This document shows, piece after piece, positions 26,328 through 35,589 of a DNA stretch of 64,000 nt (its first letter is position 1; each line of letters begins with the position of its first letter). The stretch spans positions 434,001-498,000 of the forward strand of contig NZ_MKIN01000027.1 of the NCBI RefSeq assembly GCF_001938985.1, written 5' to 3'. This DNA is from Gillisella taibaishanensis. Its GTDB lineage: Bacteria > Pseudomonadota > Alphaproteobacteria > Rhizobiales > Rhizobiaceae. The notes beneath the pieces are model-generated. The model was given only the letters and a program-made list of their open reading frames with translations. It was not told where the DNA came from and ran no database searches. Position numbers and translations under genes: made by a program.

Positions 26328-27239
26328 TCAATTCACCGGCTGTCCCTTCACCGGCTGCACCTGCGCGGCCTCATTCAGATGCACGAACACCACGCCTCTT
26401 GCCTTGAGCGCCTTCAATCCTGCCGCCACGCCTTCGCCGGCGGCGTGGGTGGGTTGGTTGATATGGGCGATCAGCACGTCGCCGTTCTTGGCGCGGGCAA
26501 ATTGCTGTTCGGTTTCCTTGGCGCCAAGCAGTGAGCCGGAATCGCCGTTGACCGAGAAGCCGGCGACCTCGTAGCCCATAGCCTTGATCTCGGCGATCGC
26601 GCTTGGGGAATATTTGGCGGTGGCGTCGCGGTACCAGTGCGGCGGCGCGAAGCCGGCTGCGCGCATGGCGTCGGCGCCGCCGGTCACTTCCTTGGAAACC
26701 GCCTCCGGCGAGCCGGCGGCGGGGATGCCGTAGACCGTGGTCGGGTAATCGACAGCGGGAATGTGGTTTTCGCCGTGGTTTTCCACCTCGAACAGGTCAG
26801 GCCGCGATTTCAGCACCGCCACCGTTTGCGGATTGGTGCGGATCCAGCGGCCAGTGACGAAAATCGTCGCCTTGATGTTTTCATCGATCAGAGTGGAGAG
26901 GATGCGCGGGTCGGTTCGGCCCATGCAGGCATCGAGCGTCACCGCCACCTGCACTGTCCCTTTGGGTGCTGGCTGGATATGCAGTTTCGGCTCGATCAAT
27001 TTCTGCTCGGCCACCTTCGGCTGGGGGATCGCGGTCTGCGCGGCGAGAACAGGTGCCGCGCTTGCCGTCAGCATCAGGGCCAGCCATGCCGCGCGCGACA
27101 GCGCATTTGCAGCAAACGTGTGCAGCGGTTTTGCGCCCGGAAATGCATGAAAACAAAAGGCCACAGCATCGTGGCGACCTCGATTGAGCGCAGGATGTTC
27201 CAGGCGCAAACCCGAGCCGATGTTCAAACCATTCCGCAT
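26328..27239 (-). CDS. Exported polysaccharide deacetylase-like protein
   Basis: A 303-residue protein whose hydrophobic stretch W-L-A-L-M-L-T-A-S-A-A-P-V-L-A ends in a typical signal cleavage site near residue 67. The upstream part may not be translated, so the real start may be later. The NodB-fold motif 1 reads V-T-L-D-A-C-M-G, motif 2 N-H-G-E-N-H, and the C-terminal part has G-D-V-L-I-A-H-I-N-Q. The second aspartate of the usual T-F-D-D is an alanine here, so metal binding may differ. It acts in the periplasm on an unknown glycan. Confidence 0.82.
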   Translation of the reverse strand: MRNGLNIGSGLRLEHPALNRGRHDAVAFCFHAFPGAKPLHTFAANALSRAAWLALMLTASAAPVLAAQTAIPQPKVAEQKLIEPKLHIQPAPKGTVQVAVTLDACMGRTDPRILSTLIDENIKATIFVTGRWIRTNPQTVAVLKSRPDLFEVENHGENHIPAVDYPTTVYGIPAAGSPEAVSKEVTGGADAMRAAGFAPPHWYRDATAKYSPSAIAEIKAMGYEVAGFSVNGDSGSLLGAKETEQQFARAKNGDVLIAHINQPTHAAGEGVAAGLKALKARGVVFVHLNEAAQVQPVKGQPVN

Positions 27240-27463
27240 GCGTGTGCCTCGCTATTGTCTACGGCGCGCACATTTTACCAAACGCGCAAACCACGCCGTA
27301 GCGCTGTCGATCTACCGCATAATCTTGTCCTTAAATCGGTTCCATCGGGAATTATACGGCAGCGCTCCGCAAAGACGCTTGCCGCATCTTTTCGTCAAGA
27401 AGATTTTGGGAGCCGCGTGGTCAAGAGGGCGTGTGTTGTCCCTGACCGCCCTGCCCTTGCCGC

Positions 27464-29236
27464 TTACGAGCGGCGCAGGTTGAAGGCCAGGGCCTGGGTG
27501 TTGGGGTCACGTGGCAGAACCGAGGGCTTGGCACCCGGCGGCACATAGAGGCTCCCTGCCAGTTCGTCATAGGAGACGTCCTGGATGTCGGCACGGCTGG
27601 TGGCGATCAGAGCGGCTGCGGCCCCGGCGGATTGGCCGGTTTGCATCAGCGTCATTTCCATGCGGATCGCGCCGAAGGCTTCGTGCGTGGCACTGAGCGC
27701 GAAGATCGACATCAGGTTGGTGCATTCGGCGCGACGCGGCACGATGGAGGACAGGGGAATGGCGAAGATCCGGTCGGCGCCGCCGGCCTCGGCTTCAAAA
27801 TTGCCCTCGTTCCAAACGCTGGGCGCCGAAGAGCCGAGCATGTTGGTGACGTTGCGCACGATGCGCTGGGTGTGGTGGCTGTCGCGCCGATAGGAACCGG
27901 TCGAAATCGTGTTGTTGTCGCGCAGTTCCTGATCGTCTGCGGCCGTCACGTCATGGCCGCTCATCTGGTGGTCGGACACCATGCGGCGCGCCTCGCGCAC
28001 ATAGAGCTGATAAGGCCAGTTCGCCTCGTCATTTTCATGCGGATCGAGGTAATGCTGCCCGTCGAGGCCGTAGTCGAGGAAGACCTGGCGCAGGTCGTCA
28101 GGCACGCGCGGGTCCTTGTGATGCTGCATCGCGTAGAAGAAGCCGCGTGTCCACCGCTCGTGCGCCTTCCAGATCTTTTCGCGCATACCGTAATCGGCCT
28201 GCGGATAACCCCAGGAGCCGCCGATATAGTCGGTGGAAACCGCGCCTCGATTGTTGATGTCATAGACGCCATTGCCGAGATCGCTGTGGAGCAGGAACTG
28301 CATCTTCACGGCGTTTTCGGCATCGGCCAACTGGCCGCGATCGCGCAGCGCCCTCACCCAGCGGAACAGCAATTCATAGCGGGCGGGATCAAAGCCCGGC
28401 GGCGGGGTCGAAGGCAGCGCCACCCGGCGGGCGGGATCGCGCGTCATGGTCATGCGGAAATTATAGGCCTGCACTGCCCGGTCGCCGGCACCGATTTCCG
28501 GCGTTGGGTAATTGCGGATACCCGGCAGGAGGCCGCTGCCCGGCACGCCTTCGGTGACGAAAGGATCGATAGCGACCTGGCCGATCACCCGCTCGAAGCG
28601 ACGATGCAGCTGGAAATTATGGTTGTCGCCCCAGGCATCGGTGCGGGTGCCGCGAAAGCCGTTCAGCACGTTGTCGCCGTCCTGCGGCTCGCGACCAACC
28701 GCCCAGGAGACGCCAGAGGCGGCCATCAGGTCGCCTTCATAGCTCGCATCGATGAAACAGCGACCGTTGAAGACCTGGCCGTCGATAGTCTCCATACCGT
28801 CGATGCGCGCACCGGTCTTGGCAACGCGCAAGACGCCACGGCTGCGGAAGACCGGAATATTGTATTCCTGAAGCAGCTTTTCGAACACGGTCTGGGCAAA
28901 GCGCGGCTCGAAGGAATAGGTGGTGTCGGCAACGCCGGCCTCGGCATTGATCCGGCTGATGACATAGCGGGCGAGACCGCCAAAAGCGCTACCGGCCTCG
29001 ATATCGGTGCCGCCGAGACCACCGGCCATCATGCCGCCGGGATGTCGCTCGCGCCAGCCGCCGACAATAGCGACAGTGCGACCCATGGCCTTCGCCTGGA
29101 TGGCCGCGGTGATCCCACCACTGGTCATGCCGTAAATAACAACGTCATAGGTCGTTTGCTGCGCAAAGCTTAAGCTCGGCACAAATAGACTGGTTGCTCC
29201 AGCAACAAACACTCGACGACCCAAATTGAAACGCAT
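27464..29236 (-). CDS. Exported FAD-dependent oxidoreductase
   Basis: A 590-residue protein with an N-terminal signal (R-V-F-V-A-G-A-T-S-L-F-V-P-S-L-S-F-A). The FAD-binding motif is V-I-Y-G-M-T-S-G-G-I-T-A-A-I-Q-A, with G-G-M-M-A-G-G-L-G-G-T-D after it. It belongs to the FAD_oxidored (PF12831-like) group, found among periplasmic or outer-surface enzymes acting on sugars and other small molecules; the substrate is unknown. Y-E-G-D-L-M-A-A-S-G is also typical of this family. It is monocistronic, with an AT-rich promoter region upstream. Confidence 0.87.
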   Translation of the reverse strand: MRFNLGRRVFVAGATSLFVPSLSFAQQTTYDVVIYGMTSGGITAAIQAKAMGRTVAIVGGWRERHPGGMMAGGLGGTDIEAGSAFGGLARYVISRINAEAGVADTTYSFEPRFAQTVFEKLLQEYNIPVFRSRGVLRVAKTGARIDGMETIDGQVFNGRCFIDASYEGDLMAASGVSWAVGREPQDGDNVLNGFRGTRTDAWGDNHNFQLHRRFERVIGQVAIDPFVTEGVPGSGLLPGIRNYPTPEIGAGDRAVQAYNFRMTMTRDPARRVALPSTPPPGFDPARYELLFRWVRALRDRGQLADAENAVKMQFLLHSDLGNGVYDINNRGAVSTDYIGGSWGYPQADYGMREKIWKAHERWTRGFFYAMQHHKDPRVPDDLRQVFLDYGLDGQHYLDPHENDEANWPYQLYVREARRMVSDHQMSGHDVTAADDQELRDNNTISTGSYRRDSHHTQRIVRNVTNMLGSSAPSVWNEGNFEAEAGGADRIFAIPLSSIVPRRAECTNLMSIFALSATHEAFGAIRMEMTLMQTGQSAGAAAALIATSRADIQDVSYDELAGSLYVPPGAKPSVLPRDPNTQALAFNLRRS

Positions 29237-29871
29237 TGTTACCTGCTCTAAACGCTATATTTAGCTTCCTAATGTATTTGAATCCCCGCTGAAAAAAACG
29301 CATTTTCAGTTGCATTCATTCTTTTCTCTTTCAGTAGACGAGCCTATTTTTTTACACAGTTAAGCCGCTTTTTATTGGGTGCATCTATGTTTTTTTGGAG
29401 CAGCGCCGCCGTGCAGGCCGGTGCTTTATGCATCGGATAGTTACAAATTGCTCCGTATTCCACCGGCTGCATGGTTAATGCCGGGCCCTCATGCTAGCGC
29501 CCTGAAAAAATGGGGTATTTGGGACTGCGGGTTTATTAAGTTATTCTACAACCCAGGATTTAACCCGCCATGGCTGCGAAACCCTTTCGCTCAAACCTGC
29601 GCATGTCTCGTTTTGAGACATCCCTGTCTCGTGGCCGATCAGATGAAAGCGGCAAGGTCATGACCAAATAAAGGCGGAACCGGTGTGCGCTCTACGCGTT
29701 AGTACACGTTCGCTTGACAAGTTTTTGGTGACAAAGGACCCGCTGCTGCGCTGCAGAATCAGTCGCCAAGGCGCGGTCAAAATCATAAATTATGTAGTAA
29801 ATATAACATCTTGCCTCATTTCTCCTCCCGCGGTTCATAGCCCGGCAGGCGGCCCGGCAGGAAAGGCACAC
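29237..29871. other. 635-base gene-free region with an orphan palindrome
   Basis: No supported gene. The part next to the FAD enzyme (29240-29400) is AT-rich with several T runs. At 29603-29621 there is a perfect palindrome, ATGTCTC-GTTTT-GAGACAT, followed by a third half-site TGTCTC at 29625-29630. That arrangement looks like a regulator site, but it lies 250 bases before the next start. Confidence 0.45.
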
Positions 29872-30969
29872 ATGATGGACGACACAGTAAAGCGCAGGAT
29901 CCTGCAGCCCGGCGAAACGAGGCAAGACCGGCCGCGCAAGACGGCGCTGGAGCTTGGCCAGGCCTGGGCGGTGATCGGCCTGTTCCTGATCGTCGCGATT
30001 GCCGCGCTGCATTATGCCGGCACCATCCTGATGCCGCTGGCGCTGGCCGTCGTCGTCGGGCTGATCCTCGGGCTTGCGGCCGACCGGCTGGAAGCGCTAG
30101 GCGTGCCGCCTATGCTGAGCGCCATCGTGCTGACCACGGCGCTGGCCGCGCTTGTAACCATCATCGGCAATACGCTTGCTGGACCGCTGATGGAACTGGC
30201 GCAGGACATGCCGGCCATCGGCCAGACCATGGTCGACCGGTTCACGCCGTTCCTGCAGCGCTTTCACTGGCTGCACCTGGACGGGCTCTACAATGCCCGC
30301 GGCGTTACCATGGACAAGATGCTGGAAAACGGCGGCGGCATCCTGACGACCGTTGCCGGTCAGGTAACACCCGCCATCGTGCAGACGTTGATTTTCTTTG
30401 TCGGGCTGGTGCTGTTTCTGGCCGGGCGGGTGTCGATCCGCAAGACGCTGATCGTGTCTTTCCGCGACCGCGCCCGGCGGCTGGCCGCGATCCGCTGCAT
30501 CAACGCCATCGAAACCGCGCTCGGCTTCTATTTTGCAACGGCATCGCTGATTTATGCAGGCGTTGGCTGCTGCGCCATGCTGATTGCCTGGGCCGGTGGC
30601 CTAACGCTGCCGGTGCTCTGGGGCTTTTTCGCCTTTCTCTCCAGCTTCGTGCCGTTTCTCGGCGTCACCGCCATCACGGTTTCGCTGGCGCTGGCCGGCA
30701 TTCTCACCCATAGCGGCCTGTTGTTTTCACTGCTTCCGGCCATCGCCTTCTTCACTGTGCATACGCTGGTGGAAAATCTGGTGACACCAGCCGTGATGGG
30801 AAGGCGCATGGAAATCAATGCCTTCGCCGTCTTCGTCGCCATCATTTTCTGGACCTGGGTCTGGGGTGCTGCCGGCGCCATGCTGGCAGTGCCGCTGTCG
30901 CTGATTGGCAAGGCGATCTTTGCCGAACTCGCTCCGCATGCGGCGACGAAGCCGAAGCTGCCAGGCTAA
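29872..30969 (+). CDS. AI-2E family membrane transporter
   Basis: A 365-residue membrane protein with the AI-2E (YdiK/PerM/TqsA) layout. Paired helices at the start (A-W-A-V-I-G-L-F-L-I-V-A-I-A-A-L) are followed by a soluble segment (about 100-150). A C-terminal helix bundle contains P-V-L-W-G-F-F-A-F-L-S-S-F-V-P-F-L-G and later V-E-N-L-V-T-P-A-V-M-G-R. Family members export autoinducer-2 or act as Na+/H+ antiporters; the substrate here is unknown. ATG at 29872 has AGGAAAGG upstream; the frame is open further upstream but lacks hydrophobic or conserved content. Confidence 0.9.
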   Translation: MMDDTVKRRILQPGETRQDRPRKTALELGQAWAVIGLFLIVAIAALHYAGTILMPLALAVVVGLILGLAADRLEALGVPPMLSAIVLTTALAALVTIIGNTLAGPLMELAQDMPAIGQTMVDRFTPFLQRFHWLHLDGLYNARGVTMDKMLENGGGILTTVAGQVTPAIVQTLIFFVGLVLFLAGRVSIRKTLIVSFRDRARRLAAIRCINAIETALGFYFATASLIYAGVGCCAMLIAWAGGLTLPVLWGFFAFLSSFVPFLGVTAITVSLALAGILTHSGLLFSLLPAIAFFTVHTLVENLVTPAVMGRRMEINAFAVFVAIIFWTWVWGAAGAMLAVPLSLIGKAIFAELAPHAATKPKLPG

Positions 30970-31039
30970 AGCATTTCAGGGATAGCGGGACCCTGCTCTC
31001 GCCCGCGAATGCGTATCGCCAACGGCAGAAAGCACCGGC

Positions 31040-31408
31040 TCATGCAGCCGGATGATGCACGATCCAGGCCGTCAGCCGCACGACCAGCGGCCGCACCAGC
31101 AGCACGCATAAAAAGGCGGTTGGCATGGCAAAGGCATAGGCGCGCAGGGTGCGGGCCGGCAGATCGGCAGTCACGCCGCCGTTTACGGCGGCAATGGCGG
31201 TGCACATGATCAGAGCCATGATGCCCGCCATGAAGAAGGCGGAGACGACAGGCGCCGTGCGATGATGCAGCTTGTAGCGCCGCACGCGACGCTGCTGCGC
31301 AGTCTCCACGGTCTGATCGGCGTCTGTGATATCCATCTTGGCTATGGCCATATCGGCAACGGCGCAGCCGGCTATAGCGGCTTCAATCATCATTCCATTG
31401 TTTATCAT
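31040..31408 (-). CDS. DUF2798 small membrane protein
   Basis: A 122-residue protein. The N-terminal 45 residues are polar with a hydrophobic patch. The C-terminal half is a DUF2798 domain with two transmembrane helices: A-P-V-V-S-A-F-F-M-A-G-I-M-A and A-F-A-M-P-T-A-F-L-C-V-L-L-V-R-P-L-V. Function is unknown. It is divergent from the LysR regulator, 121 bases apart, and is the likely target of that regulator. Confidence 0.82.
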   Translation of the reverse strand: MINNGMMIEAAIAGCAVADMAIAKMDITDADQTVETAQQRRVRRYKLHHRTAPVVSAFFMAGIMALIMCTAIAAVNGGVTADLPARTLRAYAFAMPTAFLCVLLVRPLVVRLTAWIVHHPAA

Positions 31409-31529
31409 CGTCGTGTCCCTCTGTTTGTCTGAGGGCACAATGGCGAATTTTCCGGCCGCCCGGTAGAACAGCAAGATCATCGTCAGTATAAAGGAAAACT
31501 TACGAGTGAGATAAAGGCTTCGAAAGCTA

Positions 31530-32456
31530 ATGGACAGCCTGCGCGGCATCGACAGTTTCATCCGGGCCGTGGAAACCGGCAGCATTGCCGCCGCCGCCCG
31601 GCAGCTCGGGATAACGCCGGCAGCAGCCAGCCAGAACATTGCCCGGCTGGAGCAGGAGATCGGCACGCGCCTTCTGGTGCGCACCACGCGGCGGCTGGCG
31701 CTGACGGAAGCGGGCAAGATCTATTTCGAGCGGGTGCGCCGGGTGGTGAGCGACCTGGACGCGGCCCAGGCGGCGTTGTCGGTGCTGCACGAGCGGCCGC
31801 AGGGGCGGCTGCGGGTGGCGGTCTCGGCCGCCTTTGGCCGGCATGTTATCGCCCGGATGCTGCCATCCTTCTCGGCTGCCTGGCCTGACGTCTCGGTGGA
31901 ACTGATCCTCAACGACGAACGGCTCGACCATATCCGCGACGAAATCGATATCAGCATCCGGTTTTTCCGTCCCACCGGCGCTGGCCTGGTGACACGTCGG
32001 CTGGGCTCGGTGCCGATCATCATCTGCGCCTCGCCGGATTATCTGGCCGAGCACGGCGTGCCGCGCGAGCCCGAGGAGCTGAAAAACCATTCCTGCCTGC
32101 TGTTTCGCACGCCTTACGATGGTCGCCTGCTGCCCTGGGGCTTCATCCGCAACGGCATCCGTTTCGAGCCGGAACTGCATGTGTCGATCATCTGCAACGA
32201 TATCGATGCGCTGGCCACCATGACGATGGCCGGCGCCGGGATCTCCCGGCTCGGCGCATTCCTGGCCCGCGATCTCGTCGCCTCAGGCAAGGTCGTCTCG
32301 TTGTTTGCCACGGGATCGGCCAGCAGCGGCGCCGAAGCCGACCCGGAGCCGCTGGATTTTCACATCTGCCTGCAGGACCGGCAGGCCATGCTGCCGAAGG
32401 TGCGGCTGTTCATCGACCATATCATCGAGGAATGGCGCAAGAACCCGGTGCGCTGA
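31530..32456 (+). CDS. LysR-family transcriptional regulator
   Basis: A 308-residue LTTR. The N-terminal winged helix is M-D-S-L-R-G-I-D-S-F-I-R-A-V-E-T-G-S-I-A with A-R-Q-L-G-I-T-P-A-A-A-S-Q. The effector domain runs from about 90 to 300. It belongs to the large CrgA/DsdC-like group, whose ligands are rarely known. It is divergent from the DUF2798 gene. The 107-bp repeat begins 2 bases after its stop. Confidence 0.9.
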   Translation: MDSLRGIDSFIRAVETGSIAAAARQLGITPAAASQNIARLEQEIGTRLLVRTTRRLALTEAGKIYFERVRRVVSDLDAAQAALSVLHERPQGRLRVAVSAAFGRHVIARMLPSFSAAWPDVSVELILNDERLDHIRDEIDISIRFFRPTGAGLVTRRLGSVPIIICASPDYLAEHGVPREPEELKNHSCLLFRTPYDGRLLPWGFIRNGIRFEPELHVSIICNDIDALATMTMAGAGISRLGAFLARDLVASGKVVSLFATGSASSGAEADPEPLDFHICLQDRQAMLPKVRLFIDHIIEEWRKNPVR

Positions 32457-32458
32457 CG

Positions 32459-32565
32459 CTAAAGCGTGTCGCAGTGAGTAGGATTCCCGGCGACACGCTT
32501 TAGCTCTTCTTTTGTCGCATGTACGTTATCGTTTAATTGCGGGCAATTAAACGCGACATGCTTTA
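32459..32565 (+). repeat. 107-bp two-hairpin interspersed repeat, copy 2
   Basis: About 95% identical to 8565-8671. The differences weaken the first hairpin (the 18-bp stem has mismatches here), while the second stem CGTTTAATTG/CAATTAAACG is intact. Like copy 1 it lies between convergent genes and begins almost at the stop codon of the left gene. Confidence 0.9.
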
Positions 32566-32577
32566 ATGGGGCAAACC

Positions 32578-32967
32578 TCAATTGTAGAGGTAATATTTGC
32601 CCCAGCTTTGTTTGGGCACGGCATCGCCGATCTGGTAGCTGAAATTCTTGACGTCGAGATGCTGGTTGCCGGTCTCGCACTGGTATTTCAGCCGATACCA
32701 CTGACCCTTGCTGCGAAAGACCGCGCCCGGCGCCTTCAGCCGATTGCCGTCGGCCTTAGTCTGGGCAAAGGTATAGGCGATCACCTTGTCGGGGGAATAG
32801 GTCTTGGCTTCCTTGCCGATCCGGTTCATCGCCTCCATGTCGCAGCGCTGCTCCAGCCGTTCGGCCGGCGACAGCGACTTCAGCTGGCGGGTGGCAGATG
32901 CATCGAGCGCAAAGGCAGATTGCGCAAAAACCATCGCCAAACCACCGGTCAAAATCATCAGTCGCAT
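32578..32967 (-). CDS. DUF930 exported protein
   Basis: A 129-residue protein with a signal peptide (M-I-L-T-G-G-L-A-M-V-F-A-Q-S-A-F-A). The DUF930 pattern follows: R-Q-L-K-S-L-S-P-A-E-R-L-E-Q-R-C-D and W-Y-R-L-K-Y-Q-C-E-T. Two conserved cysteines probably form a disulfide. The family is found mainly in Rhizobiales and its role is unknown. The chosen start gives the signal peptide directly; the frame continues upstream without conserved content. Confidence 0.85.
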   Translation of the reverse strand: MRLMILTGGLAMVFAQSAFALDASATRQLKSLSPAERLEQRCDMEAMNRIGKEAKTYSPDKVIAYTFAQTKADGNRLKAPGAVFRSKGQWYRLKYQCETGNQHLDVKNFSYQIGDAVPKQSWGKYYLYN

Positions 32968-33187
32968 ATATAATTTCCTACTAGACTCCGATTCGGCGGA
33001 ATATATTGCCGCGATCCCGGTGAGGCCAGCATTTAAAACGTGCATCCCGGTTTTGTGATCGCGACACGGGCGGCGCAAAATGACCAGAGAGGAATTTGGC
33101 TTTCGCGCTCAGGTGCTTTACCCATTTCCGCTTGATCGCGGACCACCTGCCGCCTATCTCTGGAGCCTGGTCCATAACCAAGCGAGT

Positions 33188-35317
33188 ATGCCCTTGTCCT
33201 CTTCTTCCAAGCCGCCCTTTGCCGATCTTCCGCCAGCACCCAAGGCTGCGATCAAGCCGTTCAGCGACACCAGGCACGGCGTGACCCGCACAGACGACTA
33301 TGCCTGGCTGCGCGCCGACAACTGGCAGCAGATGTTCAAGGATACTTCGATCCTCGACCCCGAGATCCGCGCCCATCTGGAGGCTGAGAACGCCTATATG
33401 GATGCGGCCATGGCCGATACGGCAGCGCTGCAGAAACAGCTGTTTGCGGAAATGAAAGGCCGGATCAAGGAAGACGACAGTTCCGTGCCCATGAAGGACG
33501 GGCCGTTTGCCTATGGCTCGGCTTTCGTCACCGGCGGCGAGCAGCCGCGCTATTTCCGCATTCTCCGCGACGGCGATCCCAAGGACGAGAGCCTGCGCGT
33601 GGTGCTGCTCGACGGCGACAAGGAAGCTGCGGATAAGGACTATTTCCGGCTGGCCGGCCTCGACCACAGCAACGATCACAAGCTTGGTCTCTGGGGCTAT
33701 GACGACAAGGGCTCGGAATATTACACGCTGCGCATCCGCGATCTCGAGAGCGGCCAGGATCTCGCAGACGTGCTCGACAATACCGCCGGCGGCGGGGTCT
33801 GGGCGCCTGACGGCAAGAGCTTCTTCTACACATTGCAGGACGAGAACCATCGCCCGTCCAAGGTGTTTCACCACATCCTCGGCACGCCGCAAGCACAAGA
33901 CCGGCTGGTCTATGAGGAGCAGGACCCTGGCTTCTTCATGGGCGTTGGCGGTTCGCTGCTGGACGACTTCATTTATATCGACATCCACGATCACGAGACC
34001 TCGGAATATCGGCTGCTGTCGACCCGCGACCTTACGGCGGAGCCCGTGCTGGTGGCCGAGCGCGAAGAGGGCATCGAATATTCGATGACCGAGGGCGGCG
34101 ATGTGTTCTTCATCCTGACTAATGCCGACGACGCCAAGGACTTCAAGATCGTCGAAGCACCGGTCACGGCGCCGGGCCGCGAACACTGGAAAGATGTCGT
34201 GCCGCATACGCCCGGCCGGCTGATCCTGTCGCATATGGCCTATGCCCGGCATCTCGTCTGGCTGGAGCGCCGCGAGGGCCTGCCAGTCATCATGATCCGC
34301 GACCGCGTGAGCGGCGAGGAACACGCCATCGACTTTGCCGAAGAGGCCTATTCGCTCGGCCTGCAGGGTGCTGCTGAATATGACACGGACACCATCCGCT
34401 TTTCCTATTCCTCGATGACGACGCCAAGCCAGCTCTATGATTACAACATGGCGACGCGCGAGCGGGTGCTCTTGAAGACCCAGGAAGTACCGTCAGGCCA
34501 TAACGCCCAGGACTACATCACCCGCCGGGTCTTCGCCCGCTCCCATGACGGCGTTGAAGTGCCGGTGACGCTGCTCTATGGCAAGGATACCGTGCTCGAC
34601 GGCTCGGCCCCCTGCCTGCTCTACGGCTACGGTGCCTATGGCGTGACCATCCCGGCCGGCTTCAACACCAGTTGCCTGTCGCTGGTCGATCGCGGCTTCG
34701 TTTACGCCATCGCCCATATCCGCGGCGGCAAGGACAAGGGCTTTTCCTGGTACGAAGACGGCAAGATGGAAAAGAAGGTCAATACCTTCAAGGACTTCAT
34801 CGCTGCGGCCGACCATCTCGTCGCCGAGGGCTTTACCGCCTACGACAAGATCATCGCCGAAGGTGGCTCGGCCGGCGGCATGTTGATGGGCGCGGTCGCC
34901 AATATGGCACCGGAAAAATTCGCCGGCGTGATCGCCGCCGTGCCCTTCGTCGACGTGCTGAACACCATGCTCGACGACACCCTGCCGCTGACCCCGCCGG
35001 AATGGCCGGAATGGGGCAATCCGATCGAATCCGAAGAGGAATACCGCTGGATCGCCGCTTACAGCCCCTATGACAATGTCGGCAAAAAGCGCTATCCGCC
35101 GATCCTGGCGCTGTCAGGCCTCACCGACCCGCGTGTGACCTATTGGGAACCGACCAAGTGGATCGCCAAGCTGCGCGAAAAAGCCCCCGACGCCGGCCCC
35201 TATCTCCTGAAAACCAACATGGCAGCCGGCCATGGCGGCAAATCCGGGCGGTTCCAGCGGCTGGAAGAGGTGGCGTTTGAATATGCGTTTGCCGTGAAGA
35301 TGGCGGGGAAGATGTAA
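33188..35317 (+). CDS. ptrB: Oligopeptidase B / prolyl oligopeptidase family (S9A) peptidase
   Basis: A 709-residue serine peptidase with an N-terminal beta-propeller and a C-terminal alpha/beta hydrolase domain. Catalytic residues are Ser561 in G-G-S-A-G-G, Asp647 in G-L-T-D-P-R-V, and His682 in A-G-H-G-G-K-S-G. The acidic segment P-E-W-P-E-W-G-N-P near residue 610 is typical of oligopeptidase B, which cuts short peptides after Arg/Lys in the cytoplasm. The start at M-P-L-S-S-S is preferred; an in-frame ATG 36 codons upstream is less plausible. No signal peptide. Confidence 0.93.
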   Translation: MPLSSSSKPPFADLPPAPKAAIKPFSDTRHGVTRTDDYAWLRADNWQQMFKDTSILDPEIRAHLEAENAYMDAAMADTAALQKQLFAEMKGRIKEDDSSVPMKDGPFAYGSAFVTGGEQPRYFRILRDGDPKDESLRVVLLDGDKEAADKDYFRLAGLDHSNDHKLGLWGYDDKGSEYYTLRIRDLESGQDLADVLDNTAGGGVWAPDGKSFFYTLQDENHRPSKVFHHILGTPQAQDRLVYEEQDPGFFMGVGGSLLDDFIYIDIHDHETSEYRLLSTRDLTAEPVLVAEREEGIEYSMTEGGDVFFILTNADDAKDFKIVEAPVTAPGREHWKDVVPHTPGRLILSHMAYARHLVWLERREGLPVIMIRDRVSGEEHAIDFAEEAYSLGLQGAAEYDTDTIRFSYSSMTTPSQLYDYNMATRERVLLKTQEVPSGHNAQDYITRRVFARSHDGVEVPVTLLYGKDTVLDGSAPCLLYGYGAYGVTIPAGFNTSCLSLVDRGFVYAIAHIRGGKDKGFSWYEDGKMEKKVNTFKDFIAAADHLVAEGFTAYDKIIAEGGSAGGMLMGAVANMAPEKFAGVIAAVPFVDVLNTMLDDTLPLTPPEWPEWGNPIESEEEYRWIAAYSPYDNVGKKRYPPILALSGLTDPRVTYWEPTKWIAKLREKAPDAGPYLLKTNMAAGHGGKSGRFQRLEEVAFEYAFAVKMAGKM

Positions 35318-35339
35318 CGAGGGCCAGCCCCTCTTCCGG

Positions 35340-35490
35340 CCGCCGCCACCTTCTCCCCACAAGTGGGAGAAGGAAATATGCCGCACCGTTATACGCCGTC
35401 ACTTACGTTAGTAAGCTGAAGCGCCAGCGTTTGTCTCTCTCCCCCTTGTGGGGAGAGAGGTGCCGAGCGCAGCGGAGGCGGAGTGAGGGG
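35340..35490. repeat. Palindromic intergenic repeats (CTCCCC..GGGGAG type)
   Basis: CTTCTCCCCACAAGTGGGAGAAG at about 35350-35372 and CTCTCCCCCTTGTGGGGAGAG at about 35437-35457 are two strong palindromes. They are joined by ordinary sequence and followed by GCGCAGCGGAGGCGGAGTGAGGGG. A related pair lies at 58310-58425. They fill the gap between oligopeptidase B and the ATPase gene. Confidence 0.8.
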
Positions 35491-35589
35491 CAAGACGCTG
35501 AACCGAAGCCTCCAGCCCGCTTGATCGCCCCCGACACTCCGCTAAAACAAGATATTAAATCCACCTCCAACCACGAGAACCGCCCGTTC

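Noticed and set aside
27632..29173. Long open frame on the plus strand opposite the FAD oxidoreductase
   Set aside because: It is the antisense shadow of a well-supported gene in GC-rich DNA; the translation is Ala/Gly/His/Arg-rich without motifs. The same applies to other long opposite frames, such as 32981-34324 minus and 205-1008 minus.
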